A stretch of DNA of 64,000 nt from Rallus limicola. Its lineage: Eukaryota; Chordata; Aves; Gruiformes; Rallidae. How positions within the stretch are numbered: the first letter of the stretch is position 1; every line of letters starts with the position of its first letter. The DNA lies in assembly GCA_022605955.1 (NCBI GenBank), contig JAKCOZ010000661.1, positions 1 to 64,000 of the forward strand, given 5' to 3'. Below are positions 49,896 to 61,400 of the stretch, one piece after another. The translations under genes and the position numbers were made by a program. The notes below the pieces were generated by a model. That model was given only the letters and a program-made list of their open reading frames with translations, had not been told where the DNA came from and did no database searches.

Positions 49896-51083
49896 TTCTT
49901 TACTTTGGGAGTTATTGCTGGACGTTTAGCATGTTTTGAACTGCAGTCTGCTAGGGCCGAGAAAAGCACCGTAGGAGCTTCCAGGCATGTTCCCTCTTTC
50001 CAGGCAAAGGAAAAGGCTGAGAGCCAAAGTGACAGGGTCTGCTTGTGTGTCCTGTTAGGAGGTTTCAGACAAGCTATGCCTTTCAGTCCTAGCTTCTTTA
50101 CTTTGGGAGTTATTGCTGGACGTTTAGCATGTTTTGAACTGCAGTCTGCTAGGGCCGAGAAAAGCACTGTAGGAGGTATCAGGTATGTTCCTTCTTTCCA
50201 GGCAAAGGAAAAGGCTGAGAGCCAAAGTTACAGGGTCTGCTTGTGTGTCCTGTTAGGAGGTTTCAGACAAGCTATGCCTTTCATGCCTAGCTTCTTTACT
50301 TTGGGAGTTATTGCTGGACGTTTAGCATGTTTTGAACTGCAGTCTGCTAGGGCCGAGAAAAGCACCCTAGGAGCTTCCAGGCATGTTCCCTCTTTCCAGG
50401 CAAAGGAAAAGGCTGAGAGCCAAAGTGACAGGGTCTGCTTGTGTGTCCTGTTAGGAGGTTTCAGACAAGCTATGCCTTTCATGCCTAGCTTCTTTACTTT
50501 GGGAGTTATTGCTGGACGTTTAGCATGTTTTGAACTGCAGTCTGCTAGGGCCGAGAAAAGCACCGTAGGAGGTTCCAGGCATGTTCCCTCTTTCCAGGCA
50601 AAGGAAAAGGCTGAGAGCCAAAGTGACAGGGTCTGCTTGTGTGTCCTGTTAGGAGGTTTCAGACAAGCTATGCCTTTCATGCCTAGCTTCTTTACTTTGG
50701 GAGTTATTGCTGGACGTTTAGCATGTTTTGAACTGCAGTCTCCTAGGGCCGAGAAAAGCACTGTAGGAGGTAGCAGGTATGTTCCTTCTTTCCAGGCAAA
50801 GGAAAAGGCTGAGAGCCAAAGTGACAGGGTCTGCTTGTGTGTCCTGTTAGGAGGTTTCAGACAAGCTATGCCTTTCAGTCCTAGCTTCTTTACTTTGGGA
50901 GTTATTGCTGGACGTTTAGCATGTTTTGAACTGCAGTCTGCTAGGGCCGAGAAAAGCACCGTAGGAGGTTCCAGGCATGTTCCCTCTTTCCAGGCAAAGG
51001 AAAAGGCTGAGAGCCAAAGTGACAGGGTCTGCTTGTGTGTCCTGTTAGGAGGTTTCAGACAAGCTATGCCTTTCAGTCCTAGC

Positions 51084-52469
51084 TTCTTTACTTTGGGAGT
51101 TATTGCTGGACGTTTAGCATGTTTTGAACTGCAGTCTGCTAGGGCCGAGAAAAGCACTGTAGGAGGGAGCAGGTATGTTCCTTCTTTCCAGGCAAAGGAA
51201 AAGGCTGAGGGCCAAAGTGACAGGATCTGCTTGTGTGTCCTGTTAGGAGGTTTCAGACAAGCTATGCCTTTCAGTCCTAGCTTCTTTACTTTGGGAGTTA
51301 TTGCTGGACGTTTAGCATGTTTTGAACTGCAGTCTGCTAGGGCCGAGAAAAGCACCGTAGGAGGTTCCAGGCATGTTCCCTCTTTCCAGGCAAAGGAAAA
51401 GGCTGAGAGCCAAAGTGACAGGGTCTGCTTGTGTGTCCTGTTAGGAGGTTTCAGACAAGCTATGCCTTTCATGCCTAGCTTCTTTACTTTGGGAGTTATT
51501 GCTGGACGTTTAGCATGTTTTGAACTGCAGTCTCCTAGGGCCGAGAAAAGCACTGTAGGAGGTAGCAGGTATGTTCCTTCTTTCCAGGCAAAGGAAAAGG
51601 CTGAGAGCCAAAGTGACAGGGTCTGCTTGTGTGTCCTGTTAGGAGGTTTCAGACAAGCTATGCCTTTCATGCCTAGCTTCTTTACTTTGGGAGTTATTGC
51701 TGGACGTTTAGCATGTTTTGAACTGCAGTCTCCTAGGGCCGAGAAAAGCACCGTAGGAGGTTCCAGGCATGTTCCCTATTTCCAGGCAAAGGAAAAGGCT
51801 GAGAGCCAAAGTGACAGGGTCTGCTTGTGTGTCCTGTTAGGAGGTTTCAGACAAGCTATGCCTTTCAGTCCTAGCTTCTTTACTTTGGGAGTTATTGCTG
51901 GACGTTTAGCATGTTTTGAACTGCAGTCTGCTAGGGCCGAGAAAAGCACTGTAGGAGGTAGCAGGTATGTTCCTTCTTTCCAGGCAAAGGAAAAGGCTGA
52001 GAGCCAAAGTGACAGGGTCTGCTTGTGTGTCCTGTTAGGAGGTTTCAGACAAGCTATGCCTTTCAGTCCTAGCTTCTTTACTTTGGGAGTTATTGCTGGA
52101 CGTTTAGCATGTTTTGAACTGCAGTCTGCTAGGGCCGAGAAAAGCACCGTAGGAGCTTCCAGGCATGTTCCCTCTTTCCAGGCAAAGGAAAAGGCTGAGA
52201 GCCAAAGTGACAGGGTCTGCTTGTGTGTCCTGTTAGGAGGTTTCAGACAAGCTATGCCTTTCCGTCCTAGCTTCTTTACTTTGGGAGTTATTGCTGGACG
52301 TTTAGCATGTTTTGAACTGCAGTCTGCTAGGGCCGAGAAAAGCACCCTAGGAGCTTCCAGGCATGTTCCCTCTTTCCAGGCAAAGGAAAAGGCTGAGAGC
52401 CAAAGTGACAGGGTCTGCTTGTGTGTCCTGTTAGGAGGTTTCAGACAAGCTATGCCTTTCATGCCTAGC
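51084..52469 (+). repeat. Block with linked rare markers, copy 3 (7 units)
   Basis: Same marker order as 29898-31282. The cagtctcctag change has spread to the following ccctatttcc unit (51678) and is also on a unit upstream of the block (50688). The copy sits more than 21 kb away from the others, with different unit arrangements between. The block was therefore moved or preserved as a segment. Confidence 0.78.
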
Positions 52470-55400
52470 TTCTTTACTTTGGGAGTTATTGCTGGACGTT
52501 TAGCATGTTTTGAACTGCAGTCTGCTAGGGCCGAGAAAAGCACTGTAGGAGGTAGCAGTTATGTTCCTTCTTTCCAGGCAAAGGAAAAGGCTGAGAGCCA
52601 AAGTGACAGGGTCTGCTTGTGTGTCCTGTTAGGAGGTTTCAGACAAGCTATGCCTTTCAGTCCTAGCTTCTTTACTTTGGGAGTTATTGCTGGACGTTTA
52701 GCATGTTTTGAACTGCAGTCTGCTAGGGCCGAGAAAAGCACTGTAGGAGGTTCCAGGCATGTTCCCTCTTTCCAGGCAAAGGAAAAGGCTGAGAGCCAAA
52801 GTGACAGGGTCTGCTTGTGTGTCCTGTTAGGAGGTTTCAGACAAGCTATGCCTTTCAGTCCTAGCTTCTTTACTTTGGGAGTTATTGCTGGACGTTTAGC
52901 ATGTTTTGAACTGCAGTCTGCTAGGGCCGAGAAAAGCACCGTAGGAGCTTCCAGGCATGTTCCCTCTTTCCAGGCAAAGGAAAAGGCTGAGAGCCAAAGT
53001 GACAGGGTCTGCTTGTGTGTCCTGTTAGGAGGTTTCAGACAAGCTATGCCTTTCAGTCCTAGCTTCTTTACTTTGGGAGTTATTGCTGGACGTTTATCAT
53101 GTTTTGAACTGCAGTCTGCTAGGGCCGAGAAAAGCACCGTAGGAGGTTCCAGGCATGTTCCCTCTTTCCAGGCAAAGGAAAAGGCTGAGAGCCAAAGTGA
53201 CAGGGTCTGCTCGTGTGTCCTGTTAGGAGGTTTCAGACAAGCTATGCCTTTCAGTCCTAGCTTCTTTACTTTGGGAGTTATTGCTGGACGTTTAGCATGT
53301 TTTGAACTGCAGTCTGCTAGGGCCGAGAAAAGCACTGTAGGAGGTAGCAGTTATGTTCCTTCTTTCCAGGCAAAGGAAAAGGCTGAGAGCCAAAGTGACA
53401 GGGTCTGCTTGTGCGTCCTGTTAGGAGGTTTCAGACAAGCTATGCCTTTCAGCCCTAGCTTCTTTACTTTGGGAGTTATTGCTGGACGTTTAGCATGTTT
53501 TGAACTGCAGTCTGCTAGGGCCGAGAAAAGCACCGTAGGAGGTTCCAGGCATGTTCCCTCTTTCCAGGCAAAGGAAAAGGCTGAGAGCCAAAGTGACAGG
53601 GTCTGCTTGTGTGTCCTGTTAGGAGGTTTCAGACAAGCTATGCCTTTCATGCCTAGCTTCTTTACTTTGGGAGTTATTGCTGGACGTTTAGCATGTTTTG
53701 AACTGCAGTCTGCTAGGGCCGAGAAAAGCACCGTAGGAGGTTCCAGGCATGTTCCCTCTTTCCAGGCAAAGGAAAAGGCTGAGAGCCAAAGTGACAGGGT
53801 CTGCTTGTGTGTCCTGTTAGGAGGTTTCAGACAAGCTATGCCTTTCATGCCTAGCTTCTTTACTTTGGGAGTTATTGCTGGACGTTTAGCATGTTTTGAA
53901 CTGCAGTCTGCTAGGGCCGAGAAAAGCACCGTAGGAGGTTCCAGGCATGTTCCCTCTTTCCAGGCAAAGGAAAAGGCTGAGAGCCAAAGTGACAGGGTCT
54001 GCTTGTGTGTCCTGTTAGGAGGTTTCAGACAAGCTATGCCTTTCATGCCTAGCTTCTTTACTTTGGGAGTTATTGCTGGACGTTTAGCATGTTTTGAACT
54101 GCAGTCTGCTAGGGCCGAGAAAAGCACCGTAGGAGGTTCCAGGCATGTTCCCTCTTTCCAGGCAAAGGAAAAGGCTGAGAGCCAAAGTGACAGGGTCTGC
54201 TTGTGTGTCCTGTTAGGAGGTTTCAGACAAGCTATGCCTTTCATGCCTAGCTTCTTTACTTTGGGAGTTATTGCTGGACGTTTAGCATGTTTTGAACTGC
54301 AGTCTGCTAGGGCCGAGAAAAGCACTGTAGGAGGTAGCAGGTATGTTCCTTCTTTCCAGGCAAAGGAAAAGGCTGAGAGCCAAAGTGACAGGGTCTGCTT
54401 GTGTGTCCTGGTAGGAGGTTTCAGACAAGCTATGCCTTTCAGTCCTAGCTTCTTTACTTTGGGAGTTATTGCTGGACGTTTAGCATGTTTTGAACTGCAG
54501 TCTGCTAGGGCCGAGAAAAGCACCGTAGGAGGTTCCAGGCATGTTCCCTCTTTCCAGGCAAAGGAAAAGGCTGAGAGCCAAAGTGACAGGGTCTGCTTGT
54601 GTGTCCTGTTAGGAGGTTTCAGACAAGCTATGCCTTTCAGTCCTAGCTTCTTTACTTTGGGAGTTATTGCTGGACGTTTAGCATGTTTTGAACTGCAGTC
54701 TGCTAGGGCCGAGAAAAGCACCGTAGGAGGTTCCAGGCATGTTCCCTCTTTCCAGGCAAAGGAAAAGGCTGAGAGCCAAAGTGACAGGGTCTGCTTGTGT
54801 GTCCTGTTAGGAGGTTTCAGACAAGCTATGCCTTTCAGTCCTAGCTTCTTTACTTTGGGAGTTATTGCTGGACGTTTAGCATGTTTTGAACTGCAGTCTG
54901 CTAGGGCCGAGAAAAGCACCGTAGGAGGTTCCAGGCATGTTCCCTCTTTCCAGGCAAAGGAAAAGGCTGAGAGCCAAAGTGACAGGGTCTGCTTGTGTGT
55001 CCTGTTAGGAGGTTTCAGACAAGCTATGCCTTTCATGCCTAGCTTCTTTACTTTGGGAGTTATTGCTGGACGTTTAGCATGTTTTGAACTGCAGTCTGCT
55101 AGGGCCGAGAAAAGCACCGTAGGAGCTTCCAGGCATGTTCCCTCTTTCCAGGCAAAGGAAAAGGCTGAGAGCCAAAGTGACAGGGTCTGCTTGTGTGTCC
55201 TGTTAGGAGGTTTCAGACAAGCTATGCCTTTCATGCCTAGCTTCTTTACTTTGGGAGTTATTGCTGGACGTTTAGCATGTTTTGAACTGCAGTCTGCTAG
55301 GGCCGAGAAAAGCACCGTAGGAGGTTCCAGGCATGTTCCCTCTTTCCAGGCAAAGGAAAAGGCTGAGAGCCAAAGTGACAGGGTCTGCTTGTGTGTCCTG

Positions 55401-56429
55401 TTAGGAGGTTTCAGACAAGCTATGCCTTTCAGTCCTAGCTTCTTTACTTTGGGAGTTATTGCTGGACGTTTAGCATGTTTTGAACTGCAGTCTGCTAGGG
55501 CCGAGAAAAGCACTGTAGGAGGTAGCAGGTATGTTCCTTCTTTCCAGGCAAAGGAAAAGGCTGAGAGCCAAAGTGACAGGGTCTGCTTGTGTGTCCTGTT
55601 AGGAGGTTTCAGACAAGCTATGCCTTTCAGTCCTAGCTTCTTTACTTTGGGAGTTATTGCTGGACGTTTAGCATGTTTTGAACTGCAGTCTGCTAGGGCC
55701 GAGAAAAGCACCGTAGGAGGTTCCAGGCATGTTCCCTCTTTCCAGGCAAAGGAAAAGGCTGAGAGCCAAAGTGACAGGGTCTGCTTGTGTGTCCTGTTAG
55801 GAGGTTTCAGACAAGCTATGCCTTTCATGCCTAGCTTCTTTACTTTGGGAGTTATTGCTGGACGTTTAGCATGTTTTGAACTGCAGACTGCTAGGGCCGA
55901 GAAAAGCACCGTAGGAGGTTCCAGGCATGTTCCCTCTTTCCAGGCAAAGGAAAAGGCTGAGAGCCAAAGTGACAGGGTCTGCTTGTGTGTCCTGTTAGGA
56001 GGTTTCAGACAAGCTATGCCTTTCATGCCTAGCTTCTTTACTTTGGGAGTTATTGCTGGACGTTTAGCATGTTTTGAACTGCAGTCTGCTAGGGCCGAGA
56101 AAAGCACTGTAGGAGGTAGCAGGTATGTTCCTTCTTTCCAGGCAAAGGAAAAGGCTGAGAGCCAAAGTGACAGGGTCTGCTTGTGTGTCCTGTTAGGAGG
56201 TTTCAGACAAGCTATGCCTTTCAGTCCTAGCTTCTTTACTTTGGGAGTTATTGCTGGACGTTTAGCATGTTTTGAACTGCAGTCTGCTAGGGCCGAGAAA
56301 AGCACCGTAGGAGGTTCCAGGCATGTTCCCTCTTTCCAGGCAAAGGAAAAGGCTGAGAGCCAAAGTGACAGGGTCTGCTTGTGTGTCCTGTTAGGAGGTT
56401 TCAGACAAGCTATGCCTTTCATGCCTAGC

Positions 56430-58409
56430 TTCTTTACTTTGGGAGTTATTGCTGGACGTTTAGCATGTTTTGAACTGCAGTCTGCTAGGGCCGAGAAAAG
56501 CACCGTAGGAGGTTCCAGGCATGTTCCCTCTTTCCAGGCAAAGGAAAAGGCTGAGAGCCAAAGTGACAGGGTCTGCTTGTGTGTCCTGTTAGGAGGTTTC
56601 AGACAAGCTATGCCTTTCAGTCCTAGCTTCTTTACTTTGGGAGTTATTGCTGGACGTTTAGCATGTTTTGAACTGCAGTCTGCTAGGGCCGAGAAAAGCA
56701 CCGTAGGAGGTTCCAGGCATGTTCCCTCTTTCCAGGCAAAGGAAAAGGCTGAGAGCCAAAGTGACAGGGTCTGCTTGTGTGTCCTGTTAGGAGGTTTCAG
56801 ACAAGCTATGCCTTTCAGTCCTAGCTTCTTTACTTTGGGAGTTATTGCTGGACGTTTAGCATGTTTTGAACTGCAGTCTGCTAGGGCCGAGAAAAGCACC
56901 GTAGGAGGTTCCAGGCATGTTCCCTCTTTCCAGGCAAAGGAAAAGGCTGAGAGCCAAAGTGACAGGGTCTGCTTGTGTGTCCTGTTAGGAGGTTTCAGAC
57001 AAGCTATGCCTTTCAGTCCTAGCTTCTTTACTTTGGGAGTTATTGCTGGACGTTTAGCATGTTTTGAACTGCAGTCTGCTAGGGCCGAGAAAAGCACCGT
57101 AGGAGGTTCCAGGCATGTTCCCTCTTTCCAGGCAAAGGAAAAGGCTGAGAGCCAAAGTGACAGGGTCTGCTTGTGTGTCCTGTTAGGAGGTTTCAGACAA
57201 GCTATGCCTTTCAGTCCTAGCTTCTTTACTTTGGGAGTTATTGCTGGACGTTTAGCATGTTTTGAACTGCAGTCTGCTAGGGCCGAGAAAAGCACCGTAG
57301 GAGGTTCCAGGCATGTTCCCTCTTTCCAGGCAAAGGAAAAGGCTGAGAGCCAAAGTGACAGGGTCTGCTTGTGTGTCCTGTTAGGAGGTTTCAGACAAGC
57401 TATGCCTTTCATGCCTAGCTTCTTTACTTTGGGAGTTATTGCTGGACGTTTAGCATGTTTTGAACTGCAGTCTGCTAGGGCCGAGAAAAGCACCGTAGGA
57501 GGTTCCAGGCATGTTCCCTCTTTCCAGGCAAAGGAAAAGGCTGAGAGCCAAAGTGACAGGGTCTGCTTGTGTGTCCTGTTAGGAGGTTTCAGACAAGCTA
57601 TGCCTTTCAGTCCTAGCTTCTTTACTTTGGGAGTTATTGCTGGACGTTTAGCATGTTTTGAACTGCAGTCTGCTAGGGCCGAGAAAAGCACCGTAGGAGG
57701 TTCCAGGCATGTTCCCTCTTTCCAGGCAAAGGAAAAGGCTGAGAGCCAAAGTGACAGGGTCTGCTTGTGTGTCCTGTTAGGAGGTTTCAGACAAGCTATG
57801 CCTTTCAGTCCTAGCTTCTTTACTTTGGGAGTTATTGCTGGACGTTTAGCATGTTTTGAACTGCAGTCTGCTAGGGCCGAGAAAAGCACCGTAGGAGGTT
57901 CCAGGCATGTTCCCTCTTTCCAGGCAAAGGAAAAGGCTGAGAGCCAAAGTGACAGGGTCTGCTTGTGTGTCCTGTTAGGAGGTTTCAGACAAGCTATGCC
58001 TTTCAGTCCTAGCTTCTTTACTTTGGGAGTTATTGCTGGACGTTTAGCATGTTTTGAACTGCAGTCTGCTAGGGCCGAGAAAAGCACCGTAGGAGGTTCC
58101 AGGCATGTTCCCTCTTTCCAGGCAAAGGAAAAGGCTGAGAGCCAAAGTGACAGGGTCTGCTTGTGTGTCCTGTTAGGAGGTTTCAGACAAGCTATGCCTT
58201 TCAGTCCTAGCTTCTTTACTTTGGGAGTTATTGCTGGACGTTTAGCATGTTTTGAACTGCAGTCTGCTAGGGCCGAGAAAAGCACCGTAGGAGGTTCCAG
58301 GCATGTTCCCTCTTTCCAGGCAAAGGAAAAGGCTGAGAGCCAAAGTGACAGGGTCTGCTTGTGTGTCCTGTTAGGAGGTTTCAGACAAGCTATGCCTTTC
58401 AGTCCTAGC
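56430..58409 (+). repeat. Two tandem 5-unit blocks of near-identical H units
   Basis: 56430-57419 and 57420-58409 each consist of one ATG-junction H unit followed by four AGT-junction H units. By eye the four-unit runs are identical to the reference unit. This 990-bp periodicity is the clearest recent duplication at the right end. Confidence 0.65.
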
Positions 58410-61400
58410 TTCTTTACTTTGGGAGTTATTGCTGGACGTTTAGCATGTTTTGAACTGCAGTCTGCTAGGGCCGAGAAAAGCACCGTAGGAGCTTCCAGGC
58501 ATGTTCCCTCTTTCCAGGCAAAGGAAAAGGCTGAGAGCCAAAGTGACAGGGTCTGCTTGTGTGTCCTGTTAGGAGGTTTCAGACAAGCTATGCCTTTCAG
58601 TCCTAGCTTCTTTACTTTGGGAGTTATTGCTGGACGTTTAGCATGTTTTGAACTGCAGTCTGCTAGGGCCGAGAAAAGCACCGTAGGAGGTTCCAGGCAT
58701 GTTCCCTCTTTCCAGGCAAAGGAAAAGGCTGAGAGCCAAAGTGACAGGGTCTGCTTGTGTGTCCTGTTAGGAGGTTTCAGACAAGCTATGCCTTTCAGTC
58801 CTAGCTTCTTTACTTTGGGAGTTATTGCTGGACGTTTAGCATGTTTTGAACTGCAGTCTGCTAGGGCCGAGAAAAGCACCGTAGGAGGTTCCAGGCATGT
58901 TCCCTCTTTCCAGGCAAAGGAAAAGGCTGAGAGCCAAAGTGACAGGGTCTGCTTGTGTGTCCTGTTAGGAGGTTTCAGACAAGCTATGCCTTTCATGCCT
59001 AGCTTCTTTACTTTGGGAGTTATTGCTGGACGTTTAGCATGTTTTGAACTGCAGTCTGCTAGGGCCGAGAAAAGCACCGTAGGAGGTTCCAGGCATGTTC
59101 CCTCTTTCCAGGCAAAGGAAAAGGCTGAGAGCCAAAGTGACAGGGTCTGCTTGTGTGTCCTGTTAGGAGGTTTCAGACAAGCTATGCCTTTCATGCCTAG
59201 CTTCTTTACTTTGGGAGTTATTGCTGGACGTTTAGCATGTTTTGAACTGCAGTCTGCTAGGGCCGAGAAAAGCACCGTAGGAGGTTCCAGGCATGTTCCC
59301 TCTTTCCAGGCAAAGGAAAAGGCTGAGAGCCAAAGTGACAGGGTCTGCTTGTGTGTCCTGTTAGGAGGTTTCAGACAAGCTATGCCTTTCAGTCCTAGCT
59401 TCTTTACTTTGGGAGTTATTGCTGGACGTTTAGCATGTTTTGAACTGCAGTCTGCTAGGGCCGAGAAAAGCACCGTAGGAGGTTCCAGGCATGTTCCCTC
59501 TTTCCAGGCAAAGGAAAAGGCTGAGAGCCAAAGTGACAGGGTCTGCTTGTGTGTCCTGTTAGGAGGTTTCAGACAAGCTATGCCTTTCAGTCCTAGCTTC
59601 TTTACTTTGGGAGTTATTGCTGGACGTTTAGCATGTTTTGAACTGCAGTCTGCTAGGGCCGAGAAAAGCACCGTAGGAGGTTCCAGGCATGTTCCCTCTT
59701 TCCAGGCAAAGGAAAAGGCTGAGAGCCAAAGTGACAGGGTCTGCTTGTGTGTCCTGTTAGGAGGTTTCAGACAAGCTATGCCTTTCAGTCCTAGCTTCTT
59801 TACTTTGGGAGTTATTGCTGGACGTTTAGCATGTTTTGAACTGCAGTCTGCTAGGGCCGAGAAAAGCACCGTAGGAGGTTCCAGGCATGTTCCCTCTTTC
59901 CAGGCAAAGGAAAAGGCTGAGAGCCAAAGTGACAGGGTCTGCTTGTGTGTCCTGTTAGGAGGTTTCAGACAAGCTATGCCTTTCAGTCCTAGCTTCTTTA
60001 CTTTGGGAGTTATTGCTGGACGTTTAGCATGTTTTGAACTGCAGTCTGCTAGGGCCGAGAAAAGCACCGTAGGAGGTTCCAGGCATGTTCCCTCTTTCCA
60101 GGCAAAGGAAAAGGCTGAGAGCCAAAGTGACAGGGTCTGCTTGTGTGTCCTGTTAGGAGGTTTCAGACAAGCTATGCCTTTCAGTCCTAGCTTCTTTACT
60201 TTGGGAGTTATTGCTGGACGTTTAGCATGTTTTGAACTGCAGTCTTCTAGGGCCGAGAAAAGCACCGTAGGAGGTTCCAGGCATGTTCCCTCTTTCCAGG
60301 CAAAGGAAAAGGCTGAGAGCCAAAGTGACAGGGTCTGCTTGTGTGTCCTGTTAGGAGGTTTCAGACAAGCTATGCCTTTCAGTCCTAGCTTCTTTACTTT
60401 GGGAGTTATTGCTGGACGTTTAGCATGTTTTGAACTGCAGTCTGCTAGGGCCGAGAAAAGCACCGTAGGAGGTTCCAGGCATGTTCCCTCTTTCCAGGCA
60501 AAGGAAAAGGCTGAGAGCCAAAGTGACAGGGTCTGCTTGTGTGTCCTGTTAGGAGGTTTCAGACAAGCTATGCCTTTCAGGCCTAGCTTCTTTACTTTGG
60601 GAGTTATTGCTGGACGTTTAGCATGTTTTGAACTGCAGTCTGCTAGGGCCGAGAAAAGCACCGTAGGAGGTAGCAGGTATGTTCCTTCTTTCCAGGCAAA
60701 GGAAAAGGCTGAGAGCCAAAGTGACAGGGTCTGCTTGTGTGTCCTGTTAGGAGGTTTCAGACAAGCTATGCCTTTCAGTCCTAGCTTCTTTACTTTGGGA
60801 GTTATTGCTGGACGTTTAGCATGTTTTGAACTGCAGTCTGCTAGGGCCGAGAAAAGCACCGTAGGAGGTTCCAGGCATGTTCCCTCTTTCCAGGCAAAGG
60901 AAAAGGCTGAGAGCCAAAGTGACAGGGTCTGCTTGTGTGTCCTGTTAGGAGGTTTCAGACAAGCTATGCCTTTCATGCCTAGCTTCTTTACTTTGGGAGT
61001 TATTGCTGGACGTTTAGCATGTTTTGAACTGCAGTCTGCTAGGGCCGAGAAAAGCACCGTAGGAGGTTCCAGGCATGTTCCCTCTTTCCAGGCAAAGGAA
61101 AAGGCTGAGAGCCAAAGTGACAGGGTCTGCTTGTGTGTCCTGTTCGGAGGTTTCAGACAAGCTATGCCTTTCAGTCCTAGCTTCTTTACTTTGGGAGTTA
61201 TTGCTGGACGTTTAGCATGTTTTGAACTGCAGTCTGCTAGGGCCGAGAAAAGCACCGTAGGAGGTTCCAGGCATGTTCCCTCTTTCCAGGCAAAGGAAAA
61301 GGCTGAGAGCCAAAGTGACAGGGTCTGCTTGTGTGTCCTGTTAGGAGGTTTCAGACAAGCTATGCCTTTCAGTCCTAGCTTCTTTACTTTGGGAGTTATT

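Noticed and set aside
61141..61160. Mutated units with ttcgg as a new CENP-B box
   Set aside because: Only the TTCG part is created; the required A and CGGG further on are absent.
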